64,000 nt of DNA. It comes from Brevibacterium sp. (GTDB taxonomy: Bacteria; Actinomycetota; Actinomycetes; Actinomycetales; Brevibacteriaceae). Positions within the stretch are counted from its first letter, which is position 1. Each line of letters begins with the position of its first letter. This document shows positions 1-7,562 of the stretch, piece after piece. Where the stretch lies: contig NZ_JAPSIB010000010.1 of the NCBI RefSeq assembly GCF_031179145.1, forward strand, positions 70,385 to 134,384, written 5' to 3'. A program made the position numbers and the translations under genes. The notes under the pieces are model-generated. The model was not told where the DNA came from, searched no databases, and was given only the letters and a program-made list of their open reading frames with translations.

Positions 1-1344
1 GGTGAAGATGCCCGGGGCGATCTCCGTTCGATGCGGTTCGTCGGTCCCGGGGATGCCGGCGCCGGCGAAGACGATCCCGGTGGCCTTCGCCTCGACCTGG
101 ATCGAACCGTCGAGGTAGAAGTACCAGAAGAAGCCGTAGTCGTAGTTGCCGATGGTGGAGAAGTAGCTGATGACAAGGCGGCGGCTGCGACGGGTCTCCG
201 CGCCGGTGTCCATGTCGGTGTGCTTGTAGAGGATCCCGTAGTCCTCCTCGTGCATGCACACCGCCTGCGGAATCTTCACCGGGTGGCCGTGATCGTCGGC
301 GACGAAGGCGTCGAAGTAGTGGATGACGCCGAGGCAGTCGCAGCCGAGCGCCAGAGAGTTCGCGTTCTTGCCCAGCAGGTACTCACCGGCGTCGAAGTAG
401 CTGATCCAGTACCGGCTGGTCGAGTTGTCCCCATAAGGCACGACCATCTCGGGCACACTGGCGCGGTGAGCGACGGATCGGTCCGCCTCGCCGTCTGTGA
501 ATGTGATCCGGTTGAGGACGAGCCCTTCCTGCTGGTTGAAGCCGACCCTGAACTTCCAGTTCTCCCACTGCACCTGGCTGCCGTCGACGGAGAAGCTGGG
601 ACCCTCGGGCTGGGTGATCTCGATCGGCTTGAGGCTGGTGCGGGCCGGGCCGTGGGCACGCAGCGTGTAGTCCCCGGACTCCTGCGGGACCGGCACGTCA
701 CCCTCGTCATCGATGCGGATGACCTCGCGGGTGGTCAGGTCGACGTGGACGACGAGACCTTCGATGGGGTGGGCCCACGGGTTGTCATCGGGATGGAAGC
801 GGAGGTAGGTGTGGGAGCGGACCATCCGGCGGCCCACTTCGTCGTCGCGGTCGAAGAACCCCGGTGCCAGCGGTGAGCAGAAGGCGAGTTCCATGTGCTC
901 TTCGAGCCCGCGGCGCTTCATCGCCGTCTGCCACTCTGACGAGGTCTTGACGATCGCCTCGGCGTCGGCGTACTCCTCGAACAGGTACTGGGGCTGACCA
1001 TACGGGCTTTCGGCATTGGCGAGCACCTCGTAGGACTCGACCTCTGCACGGTCGAGGGACACGACCGCCTCGGCGGCCTGTGCGGTGGTCCGATCGAGCA
1101 GGGTGACCTTGATCCTCCGATCGAGCGGATCTCCCGGCTGCCAGGAGGCGAGCGCCTCCTTCGGCGGGTCGACGGCGAGCATCCGGGGCACCCGGGTGTC
1201 GTCGCGGAAGCGTCCGGCATCGACGAGGACCTGCCGGGCGGCGGCGATCTCGTCGGCGGTCAGCGGGTCGAGGGGGTGGGTGGCCCGGTCCGGAGTGGTC
1301 ACTCGCTTGCCGTGGGTATGGCTGCGATCGGGGCTGTGCGTCAT
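1..1344 (-). CDS. Copper-containing primary amine oxidase, C-terminus cut by window edge
   Basis: Oxidises primary amines (such as tyramine or phenylethylamine) to aldehyde, ammonia and hydrogen peroxide. The first 448 codons are present, from an ATG at 1344. The motif T-I-G-N-Y-D contains the tyrosine that becomes topaquinone (about Y401). The upstream motif YFDAGEYLLG carries the catalytic-base Asp (about D318). The 83-residue spacing agrees with the roughly 84 residues I recall for the Arthrobacter globiformis enzyme. The copper-ligand histidines should lie just past the window edge, so activity cannot be fully judged. No partner gene is visible. Family call is firm; substrate is inferred only. 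Confidence 0.93.
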   Translation of the reverse strand, partial: MTHSPDRSHTHGKRVTTPDRATHPLDPLTADEIAAARQVLVDAGRFRDDTRVPRMLAVDPPKEALASWQPGDPLDRRIKVTLLDRTTAQAAEAVVSLDRAEVESYEVLANAESPYGQPQYLFEEYADAEAIVKTSSEWQTAMKRRGLEEHMELAFCSPLAPGFFDRDDEVGRRMVRSHTYLRFHPDDNPWAHPIEGLVVHVDLTTREVIRIDDEGDVPVPQESGDYTLRAHGPARTSLKPIEITQPEGPSFSVDGSQVQWENWKFRVGFNQQEGLVLNRITFTDGEADRSVAHRASVPEMVVPYGDNSTSRYWISYFDAGEYLLGKNANSLALGCDCLGVIHYFDAFVADDHGHPVKIPQAVCMHEEDYGILYKHTDMDTGAETRRSRRLVISYFSTIGNYDYGFFWYFYLDGSIQVEAKATGIVFAGAGIPGTDEPHRTEIAPGIFT

Positions 1345-1495
1345 TGAACACGTCCTTGAGAGCGTGGCTGTATCCGTCGGTGTCTCCAGCATAGGGTCAC
1401 CGGCTCCAAGCGGGCTTTGTGTTTGCGTGCACTCCTGATGACGGTGGGTGCACACCGAGAGCGAACTGCGGAACGACATCGTTCCCGGTCAGGGG

Positions 1496-2176
1496 TCAGT
1501 CGTGCTGTGACTGCCGGAGTGAGACGGTGAAGGCCGGCAGCAGCGCTCCGGTCACGGGTCCGATGCTCAGGGCGTAGAGGAGGGTGCCGATCCCGACGAC
1601 GCCGCCGAGCAGCCAACCGACCGCCACGACTGCGACCTCGATGAGCGTGCGGACGAGGCGGATCGAGCGCCCGGTGACGCGGGACAGGCCGGTCATCAGC
1701 CCGTCGCGGGGACCGGGGCCGAACTGCGAGCCGATGTACATCGCCGAGGCGACTCCGTTGAGGACGATGCCGCCGAGAAGGAGCACGATGCTCCAACCCA
1801 GCTCCCGCGGCTGCGGCAGGAACAGGAGTGTGAGGTCGAAGGAGGGTCCGACGAGGAGGGCGTTGAGGACCGTGCCCAGTCCCGGCTGCTGCTTGAGCGG
1901 GATCCACAGGAGCAGCACGAGGAGCGCGAGGATCGTGATGATGGTGCCGAACGTCAGCGGAACGTGACGCATGATCCCCGCGTGGAGGACGTCCCAGGGG
2001 ATCATGCCCAGACCCGAATTCACGATCATCGCCATCGATGCCCCGAACAGGTAGAGACCGGCGAGGAGCTGGGGGAGGCGGCGGGCCAGGCGGCCCCCGC
2101 GCAGCTGCGCGACGGCGCTGACGTTCGCGAGCTCGCGTCTGGGCGGGTGAGCGGGTGGAGTCGGGGTGGAGGGCAT
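1496..2176 (-). CDS. YczE/YitT-type integral membrane protein
   Basis: A 226-residue membrane protein with five or six hydrophobic segments. It has the family-typical stretch N-S-G-L-G-M-I-P-W-D-V-L-H near residue 50 and a second S-x-F-G-P-G-P-R-D-G-L-M motif near residue 135, the internal repeat seen in YczE-like proteins. Molecular function of this family is not settled. Start at 2176 gives a short proline-rich N-terminus before the first membrane segment; the open frame extends further upstream but runs over the divergent yggS gene, so the longer version is unlikely. Confidence 0.8.
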   Translation of the reverse strand: MPSTPTPPAHPPRRELANVSAVAQLRGGRLARRLPQLLAGLYLFGASMAMIVNSGLGMIPWDVLHAGIMRHVPLTFGTIITILALLVLLLWIPLKQQPGLGTVLNALLVGPSFDLTLLFLPQPRELGWSIVLLLGGIVLNGVASAMYIGSQFGPGPRDGLMTGLSRVTGRSIRLVRTLIEVAVVAVGWLLGGVVGIGTLLYALSIGPVTGALLPAFTVSLRQSQHD

Positions 2177-2246
2177 CGGTGGGGGACTTCCTGCAGAGTC
2201 ATGCTTGAGGGGACGGCTCGACACGCCGTTTGAGTACCATGATCTC

Positions 2247-3023
2247 ATGAGCAGCCCCGACGAACTCAGCCACGCCGCCCAGTTCCTCACGGCCCGGACC
2301 GTGGAGGACTTCCGCTCCACCATCGCCGAGGTGAAGCGCCGGATCGCTGTCGCCGCGGAGAGGGCCGGCCGGGATCCGGCGGAGATCGAGCTGCTGCCGG
2401 TGAGCAAGACCGTTCCCCAGGAGCGGATCCGGCTGGCCGTCGAGGCAGGGCTGACACGGTTCGGGGAGAACAAGGTCCAGGAGGCCCACCGCAAGTCCGA
2501 GGAGATGGCCGACCTCGACCTCGACTGGGCCGTGATCGGTCATCTGCAGTCGAACAAGGCGAAGGACGTGGCGAAGTTCGCCGCCGAGTTCCAAGCCCTC
2601 GACCGGATCAAGGTCGCCGCCGCACTCGACCGCAGGCTTCAGGCCGAGGGTCGCAGCCTCGACGTCTACGTCCAGGTCAACACGTCAGCCGAGGAGTCGA
2701 AGTTCGGCATGCCGCCCGAGGATCTGCCGGGCTTCCTGTCCCAGCTGCCCCAGTTCGAGACGCTCAATGTGCAGGGGCTGATGACGCTGGCCGTGTTCTC
2801 CACCGACGCCGAACGGGTGCGAACCTGCTTCCAGCTGCTGCGAAGCCTGCGTGACCGGACGCGAGAAGCAGACCCGGACCTCATCGGGCCCGGGAAGCTG
2901 TCTATGGGGATGTCCGGGGACTACGCAGTCGCGATCGAGGAGGGTTCGACGTGCGTTCGCGTGGGGCAGGCGATCTTCGGCGAGCGGGCCCTGCCGGACA
3001 GCCACTACTGGCCGGAATCGTAG
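2247..3023 (+). CDS. YggS-family PLP-binding protein (PLP homeostasis)
   Basis: A 258-residue cytosolic protein of the YggS/PROSC family, which binds pyridoxal phosphate and buffers its free level without known enzymatic activity. The PLP lysine is in L-L-P-V-S-K-T-V (about K54). Other signatures are F-G-E-N-K-V-Q-E, W-A-V-I-G-H-L-Q-S-N-K and S-M-G-M-S-G-D-Y-A-V-A-I-E-E-G. The ATG at 2247 sits 6 nt after a TACCAT -10-like hexamer (2235-2240) with no Shine-Dalgarno sequence, suggesting a leaderless mRNA. The crcB pair follows within 10 nt and may be co-transcribed. Confidence 0.93.
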   Translation: MSSPDELSHAAQFLTARTVEDFRSTIAEVKRRIAVAAERAGRDPAEIELLPVSKTVPQERIRLAVEAGLTRFGENKVQEAHRKSEEMADLDLDWAVIGHLQSNKAKDVAKFAAEFQALDRIKVAAALDRRLQAEGRSLDVYVQVNTSAEESKFGMPPEDLPGFLSQLPQFETLNVQGLMTLAVFSTDAERVRTCFQLLRSLRDRTREADPDLIGPGKLSMGMSGDYAVAIEEGSTCVRVGQAIFGERALPDSHYWPES

Positions 3024-3033
3024 ACTGGCTCGC

Positions 3034-3489
3034 GTGCATCCCCCTCGCCGGCTACTCCGCAACGCCGCTTTCGTCCTCCTCGGCGGAATCATCGGCACCT
3101 TCCTGCGGGCAGGACTCGACGTCGCGCTCACCGGGGGAGAACTGTCGACGACCACACTGCTGGCCTGCAACGTCGTCGGTTCCCTGGCTCTCGGCTTCCT
3201 CCTGCGCGCGCTTGAGCTCTCACCGCTAGCGGCGACCGAGGGCCTGCAGCGACTGCGCCTGTTCGCCGGCACCGGAATCATCGGCGGATTCACCTCGTAC
3301 AGCTCGTTCGCCTTCGTCTCCGGTTCCTTCGCCACCGCGGCCGTGCCCATCGCCGGGACCTTCTATGCCCTGCTCACCGTGGTCTCCGGGGTGGCGGCCG
3401 CGCTCATCGGCACGATGATCGTGCCCGGAAGCCGTCGGGACGACATTCGTCAAGGTGACATTCGCCGAGGCGGGAGCGGGCGAGCATGA
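3034..3489 (+). CDS. crcB: CrcB/Fluc fluoride channel subunit 1
   Basis: A 151-residue, four-helix membrane protein that exports fluoride. Motifs are G-G-I-I-G-T-F-L-R near the start, N-V-V-G-S-L-A-L-G-F, and G-I-I-G-G-F-T-S-Y-S-S-F, matching the conserved pore and Na-site segments of Fluc channels. It starts at GTG 3034, 10 nt after yggS, and overlaps the second crcB by 4 nt. Two adjacent non-identical copies are the usual arrangement for heterodimeric, oppositely inserted Fluc channels. The C-terminal tail of about 20 charged residues is not part of the core family. Confidence 0.92.
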   Translation: MHPPRRLLRNAAFVLLGGIIGTFLRAGLDVALTGGELSTTTLLACNVVGSLALGFLLRALELSPLAATEGLQRLRLFAGTGIIGGFTSYSSFAFVSGSFATAAVPIAGTFYALLTVVSGVAAALIGTMIVPGSRRDDIRQGDIRRGGSGRA

Positions 3490-3851
3490 GCATCCTCGTT
3501 CTCCTCGCCCTGAGTCTGGCCGGAGGCGTGGGCGCTGCCACCCGTTACCTCGTCGACGAACTCATCAGGTCACGACTGTCCACGGCCTTTCCGTGGGCGA
3601 CATTTCTCATCAACCTCACCGGCAGCTTCGCCCTCGGCATCCTGCTCTCGGCCGGCTTCGACCCGCTCTGGGGGAAGGTCGTCGGCACGGGCTTCCTCGG
3701 TGGCTACACGACCCTGAGCACCGCGTCGTACGATGTGGTCAGGCTCCTCATGAGCCGCCGACCGGCACTGGCGGCGGTCTATGCTCTCGGCGGTGCCACG
3801 GTCATCGTCCTCGCCGCGGTGGGCGGGATCCTCATCGGCCAGACCCTGTGA
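3486..3851 (+). CDS. crcB: CrcB/Fluc fluoride channel subunit 2
   Basis: A 121-residue partner of the upstream CrcB protein. It shows G-G-V-G-A-A-T-R-Y, N-L-T-G-S-F-A-L-G and G-F-L-G-G-Y-T-T-L-S-T, the standard Fluc motifs. The ATG overlaps the stop of subunit 1 (ATGA), so the two are translationally coupled and probably assemble as a heterodimer. I saw no fluoride riboswitch in front of the pair; the upstream 10 nt are too short to hold one. Confidence 0.93.
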   Translation: MSILVLLALSLAGGVGAATRYLVDELIRSRLSTAFPWATFLINLTGSFALGILLSAGFDPLWGKVVGTGFLGGYTTLSTASYDVVRLLMSRRPALAAVYALGGATVIVLAAVGGILIGQTL

Positions 3852-3906
3852 CTGTCATGTCCGAAAACCGCTGGCACCGGTCCGCCGAGACGAGCAGAAT
3901 GGACAC

Positions 3907-5352
3907 ATGCTCACAGCTGACCAGTGCTACCAGGCGGTGCAGGGACGCGACCGTCGCTTCGACGGAATGTTCTTCACGGCCGTGCGCTCCACCGGCATCT
4001 TCTGCCGCCCCTCGTGCCCCGCGCGAACTCCGCTGCGGCCCAACGTCGACTTCTACCGGACCGCGGCAGCCGCAGCGGACGCCGGCTACCGCGCGTGCAA
4101 ACGCTGCCGCCCCGATTCCAGCCCCGGCTCTCCGGAATGGGATGTGCGCGCCGACGTCACCGGGCGTGCCATGCGACTCATCCGTGACGGATTCGTCGAC
4201 AGGGAAGGAGTCTCCGGGCTCGCCTCGGCGCTGGGCTACAGCAGCCGCCAGCTGGGACGGGTGCTCCAGGCCGAACTCGGCGCCGGACCGCTCGCCATCG
4301 CCCGGAACGAACGAGTGCGCACGGCCAGGACGCTCATCGAATCCTCGGCCCTGACGATGAGCGAGATCGCCTTCGCCGCCGGGTTCAGAAGCATCAGGCA
4401 GTTCAACGACACCATGCGTGAGATCTACGGAACCACACCGAGCGCACTCCGCCGGGGTGCAGCGCCCACAGGACCGCCCGGGGAGCTCGTGGTCCGCCTG
4501 GCCTACCGGCCCCCGATCGACCTCGAGGCGGTCTTCGGCTACCTCGCCGCTCGCGCCGTCACCGGCATCGAGGATGCAGGACCGCACCACTACACCCGGT
4601 CGCTGCGGTTGGCCCACGGGCCCGCGGTGATCTCCCTGCGGCCCGGGAACAGGGACTGCGTCGAATGCGGGCTCCGGCTCAGCGACAGCCGAGACCTGGG
4701 AAGCGCGGTGGCGAAGGCACGGAGGATCCTCGATCTCGACGCCGATCCCGCAGCCATCTCCTCGGCGCTGTCCCGGGCGGGTCTGGGAGGTCTCGCGAAC
4801 TCCGCGCCGGGAGTTCGGTCACCGGGCCACAGTGACCCAGTCGAACTCGTCATCCGGACCGTGCTCGGACAGCAGATCTCGATCGCGGCCGCCCGCACCC
4901 ACCTCGATCGACTCGTCGCCGGCCACGGCGCAGAGCTGCCCGAGGCGCTCACGCTCGGCACGGTGGATCGGCTCTTCCCCACCGCCGAGGTGGTCGCCGC
5001 GGTTCCCGAGGGGGAGTGGGCTCTGCCGAAGCGAAGGATCGCAACGGTTCGGGGCGTCGCCGATGCGTTGGCCGCGGGTACGATCGACATCGGACCCGGC
5101 TGTGATCGGGAAGAGGCTGCGCGGTCGCTGCTGGCACTGCCCGGCATCGGGCCGTGGAGTGTCGGCTACATCCGCATGCGCGCCCTCGGCGACCCCGACG
5201 TGTTCCTCAGCTCCGACCTGGGGATCAAGAAGGCACTTGCCCGCCTGGACAGCGAAACGACCATCGAAACGACAGATGCCTGCAGTCCGTGGCGTTCCTA
5301 CGTCACGCACCTGCTGTGGGCACAGCAGACTCGAACCGATTCGAGCTCATGA
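3907..5352 (+). CDS. Ada-type methyltransferase/AraC regulator fused to AlkA DNA glycosylase
   Basis: A 481-residue alkylation-damage protein with three parts. Residues 1-70 form the Ada zinc domain with C33, C37, C64 and C67; C33 is the expected methyl-phosphotriester acceptor. Residues about 75-180 are an AraC-type helix-turn-helix. Residues about 195-481 are an AlkA 3-methyladenine glycosylase with the HhH motif [11 protein letters not shown] and the catalytic Asp in F-L-S-S-D (about D437). It would sense methylated DNA, activate repair genes and remove 3-alkylpurines. The ogt gene starts 12 nt downstream, so the two likely form an adaptive-response operon. Confidence 0.93.
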   Translation: MLTADQCYQAVQGRDRRFDGMFFTAVRSTGIFCRPSCPARTPLRPNVDFYRTAAAAADAGYRACKRCRPDSSPGSPEWDVRADVTGRAMRLIRDGFVDREGVSGLASALGYSSRQLGRVLQAELGAGPLAIARNERVRTARTLIESSALTMSEIAFAAGFRSIRQFNDTMREIYGTTPSALRRGAAPTGPPGELVVRLAYRPPIDLEAVFGYLAARAVTGIEDAGPHHYTRSLRLAHGPAVISLRPGNRDCVECGLRLSDSRDLGSAVAKARRILDLDADPAAISSALSRAGLGGLANSAPGVRSPGHSDPVELVIRTVLGQQISIAAARTHLDRLVAGHGAELPEALTLGTVDRLFPTAEVVAAVPEGEWALPKRRIATVRGVADALAAGTIDIGPGCDREEAARSLLALPGIGPWSVGYIRMRALGDPDVFLSSDLGIKKALARLDSETTIETTDACSPWRSYVTHLLWAQQTRTDSSS

Positions 5353-5363
5353 GAGGAACGACT

Positions 5364-5963
5364 ATGGCCACCACACGGATCACCGACCAGGACACCACTG
5401 CGGCACTCGCGCAGCGAGCAGCGGAACCGGCGATGACATTCGTCGACCCGCGACCGGGCACTCTCGTGCACACGACGATCGACTCACCACTCGGCCGGCT
5501 CCTGCTCACCTCCGATGGTCAGAGCCTGACCGGGCTCCACCTCGGTGACTTCGAACGCGTTCTCGAATATGCGCAGCTGAAGACGGGTGCGAAGGCGGAG
5601 GAAGCCGATGATCACGAGGTGTTCCGCCGGACCACAGCTCAGTTGGGGGAGTACTTCGCGGGTTCGCGGAGAGTCTTCGACCTTCCGCTGGCACCCAGCG
5701 GAACGGAATTCCAGCAGGCGGTGTGGCAGGCGCTGACGACGATTCCCTACGGATCGACCGCGGGCTACGGCGAGCTCGCCGGATGGCTGGGACGGCCGCT
5801 GGCCGCACGCGCGGTGGGGGGAGCCAACGGAAAGAACCCGATCAGCATCATCGTTCCCTGCCACCGGGTGATCGGGGCCAACGGCACGATGACCGGCTAC
5901 GCCTGGGGCGAGAACAGCAAACATGACCTCCTCGAGCTCGAAGCCGGTCGCCGTTCGTTCTGA
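5364..5963 (+). CDS. ogt: Methylated-DNA--[protein]-cysteine S-methyltransferase
   Basis: A 199-residue suicide enzyme that removes O6-methyl from guanine. The acceptor cysteine is C166 in I-V-P-C-H-R-V-I, preceded by the DNA-binding segment [11 protein letters not shown] and the R-A-V-G-G-A-N turn. A GAGAGGAAC Shine-Dalgarno sequence favours the ATG at 5364 over an in-frame ATG at 5349 that overlaps the upstream stop. Operon partner of the Ada-AlkA fusion. The N-terminus is slightly longer than in the shortest family members. Confidence 0.95.
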   Translation: MATTRITDQDTTAALAQRAAEPAMTFVDPRPGTLVHTTIDSPLGRLLLTSDGQSLTGLHLGDFERVLEYAQLKTGAKAEEADDHEVFRRTTAQLGEYFAGSRRVFDLPLAPSGTEFQQAVWQALTTIPYGSTAGYGELAGWLGRPLAARAVGGANGKNPISIIVPCHRVIGANGTMTGYAWGENSKHDLLELEAGRRSF

Positions 5964-5982
5964 GGGAGCATCGGCGGGTCCG

Positions 5983-6582
5983 TCAGCGGATCACCGGGAA
6001 CACGAGGTGGGTCACGCGGTCCCCGGGGACGCAGACCGTCGGATTGTCGAGCAGGACCTCTGAGGAGAGCCCACCGAAGAACGGTCGGTTGCCTTCGCCC
6101 ATCACCACCGGTACGAGGTCCACGGCAACTTCGTCGAGCAGTCCCAGCTCGAGGCACTGCCTGGCAATGGTCCCGCCGGCGACGGCGACGTCGCGGTCGC
6201 CCGCGAGCTGCCGAGCTTGCGCGATCGCGGTCTCCACTCCGTCGGTGACGAAGGAGAATGGCGCATCGGGATGTTCGGCCACCCAGTCCTTCGGGATCTG
6301 ATGGGTGACGACGACGATGGGGACATCCAGGGTGTGTCGCCCCTGCCATCCCTGAGCGACGTCGAACAGCGTACGGCCGCAGACCAAGGCCCCGATCGAG
6401 GACACCCAGTTCCGCCAATGCTCCGAACTGGCAGGGGTGAGGTGGACCGTGAAGTCACCGGCCGGGGTGGGACTGGCGACCTCGCCGTTCTGCAGCCAGT
6501 CGAACAGGTGGCCGATGGAGTTGTCCTGTTTGGCGACGTATCCGTCGAGAGACATGATCGCCTGGGCTTGCACTTTTCCCAT
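5983..6582 (-). CDS. RibD/dihydrofolate reductase-like protein
   Basis: A 199-residue protein of the RibD C-terminal / DHFR-like superfamily (YyaP/YwjB type). It begins with V-Q-A-Q-A-I-M-S-L-D-G-Y-V-A and has the NADPH-site motifs V-C-G-R-T-L-F-D and V-A-G-G-T-I-A-R-Q-C-L-E-L-G-L-L-D-E. Such stand-alone reductases are common in actinobacteria and their substrates are usually unknown. Start at 6582 is set by a strong purine-rich ribosome site (AGGGGGGAAG) 4-5 nt before it; another ATG lies at 6600. Convergent with ogt, with a gap of 19 nt and no clear terminator. Confidence 0.87.
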   Translation of the reverse strand: MGKVQAQAIMSLDGYVAKQDNSIGHLFDWLQNGEVASPTPAGDFTVHLTPASSEHWRNWVSSIGALVCGRTLFDVAQGWQGRHTLDVPIVVVTHQIPKDWVAEHPDAPFSFVTDGVETAIAQARQLAGDRDVAVAGGTIARQCLELGLLDEVAVDLVPVVMGEGNRPFFGGLSSEVLLDNPTVCVPGDRVTHLVFPVIR

Positions 6583-6698
6583 GAGAACTTCCCCCCTCAA
6601 TCGTGCAGTGAGCGACGGACTCGACGATGGTGCGCCCCGGTCGCCGTGGGAGTGATTCTACGCCCGGGAGTCGGCGTCGCACTCGGCACGATCGTCGA

Positions 6699-6728
6699 TT
6701 GCCCGCGGGTCGGCGATCGCTGTATGGT
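6699..6728 (+). promoter_or_regulatory. Predicted promoter of the Cys leader ORF / CDF transporter
   Basis: TTGCCC (6699-6704) and TATGGT (6723-6728) are separated by 18 bp. The expected start site, 7 nt after the -10 box, falls on or next to the A of the ATG at 6735, so the transcript would be leaderless and the first thing translated would be the 15-residue Cys peptide. Prediction from hexamers and spacing only. Confidence 0.5.
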
Positions 6729-6734
6729 CAGCGC

Positions 6735-6782
6735 ATGTTCTGCGTGATCTGCGGCTGCTCCGGTCCGAAGGGTGAGCGATGA
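6735..6782 (+). CDS. 15-residue Cys-rich leader peptide upstream of CDF transporter
   Basis: A tiny frame encoding MFCVICGCSGPKGER, with cysteines at positions 3, 6 and 8 (C-x2-C-x-C). Its TGA stop overlaps the ATG of the cation transporter (ATGA), the normal sign of translational coupling. A -10 hexamer lies 6 nt upstream, so it is probably read from a leaderless mRNA. Short cysteine-bearing leader ORFs that regulate downstream translation according to cysteine supply are known in mycobacteria; here the downstream gene is a metal transporter with a Cys-rich tail, so cysteine or metal sensing are both possible. Existence as a translated ORF is inferred. Confidence 0.5.
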   Translation: MFCVICGCSGPKGER

Positions 6783-7504
6783 CCGGCATGGCGACGGACT
6801 CGGCGCGCATCGCGGTGCTGCGCCGGAGGATCAGAGCGGTCGTGGCGATCACGATCACCTGGAACGTCATCGAAGCCGTGGTCGCGCTCGTCGCGGGCGG
6901 CATCGCCTCATCCGCGGCACTGATCGGGTTCGGTCTGGATTCGATCGTCGAGGTGCTCTCTGCGGCGGCGGTGGCCTGGCAGTTCTCCGCCCGCGATCCG
7001 GATCGCCGGGAGAGGACCGCGTTGCGGGTGATCGCCGTGTCGTTCTTCGCCCTCGCCGCCTATGTCAGCGTCGACGCGATTCTCTCACTCACAGGACAGC
7101 GGGAACCCGGGCATTCGGGTCTGGGGATCGCGATTGCGGCACTCAGCTTGGTCGTGATGCCCGTGCTCAGCTGGTTCGAGCGCCGGACGGGGCGCGAACT
7201 CGGCTCGGCCTCGGCGATCGCCGACTCCAAGCAGACCCTCATCTGCGCGTATCTGTCGGCGGCACTGCTGGCCGGGCTGCTGCTCAACAGCCTGCTCGGT
7301 TGGGCGTGGGCGGATTCCCTGGCCGCACTCGTCATCGCGGGCTTCGCCGTGCGGGAGGGAATCGAGGCGTGGCGAGGCGACGCCTGCTGCGCGGCTCCGG
7401 TGTCCCTGCTGACAGGGGAGCGCGCCTCCGACTCCTGTGACGACGGGCCCTGCGCCTCCGACTCTTGCGGAGACGGGTCCTGCGAGGACGGACACCGCCA
7501 CTGA
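6779..7504 (+). CDS. Cation diffusion facilitator-type transporter with Cys-rich tail
   Basis: A 241-residue protein with about six membrane helices (residues 15-205) related to the CDF metal-exporter membrane domain, including G-F-G-L-D-S-I-V-E-V in helix 2 and A-D-S-K-Q-T in helix 4-5. It lacks the large cytosolic C-terminal domain of classic CDF proteins and instead ends in D-A-C-C followed by a Cys/Asp-rich tail with repeated A-S-D-S-C units and a final His pair. The tail could bind thiophilic metal ions. It is coupled to the Cys leader ORF upstream. Substrate is not known from sequence. Confidence 0.82.
   Translation: MTGMATDSARIAVLRRRIRAVVAITITWNVIEAVVALVAGGIASSAALIGFGLDSIVEVLSAAAVAWQFSARDPDRRERTALRVIAVSFFALAAYVSVDAILSLTGQREPGHSGLGIAIAALSLVVMPVLSWFERRTGRELGSASAIADSKQTLICAYLSAALLAGLLLNSLLGWAWADSLAALVIAGFAVREGIEAWRGDACCAAPVSLLTGERASDSCDDGPCASDSCGDGSCEDGHRH
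7422..7481 (+). repeat. 30-bp tandem duplication coding the Cys tail of the CDF protein
   Basis: Two adjacent 30-bp units (7422-7451 and 7452-7481) are nearly identical. They encode A-S-D-S-C-D-D-G-P-C and A-S-D-S-C-G-D-G-S-C. The in-frame period of ten codons doubles the number of Cys-x4-Cys elements in the tail. Differences at a few positions show it is not a brand-new duplication. Confidence 0.8.
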
Positions 7505-7562
7505 CTGCGGATGCACCGGTGCGGAGGACGCACAGCGACCATGTCTCGCTTAGAGTGGTCGA

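Noticed and set aside
3024..3033. Fluoride riboswitch before crcB
   Set aside because: Only 10 nt separate yggS and crcB, and no riboswitch-like sequence was seen before yggS.
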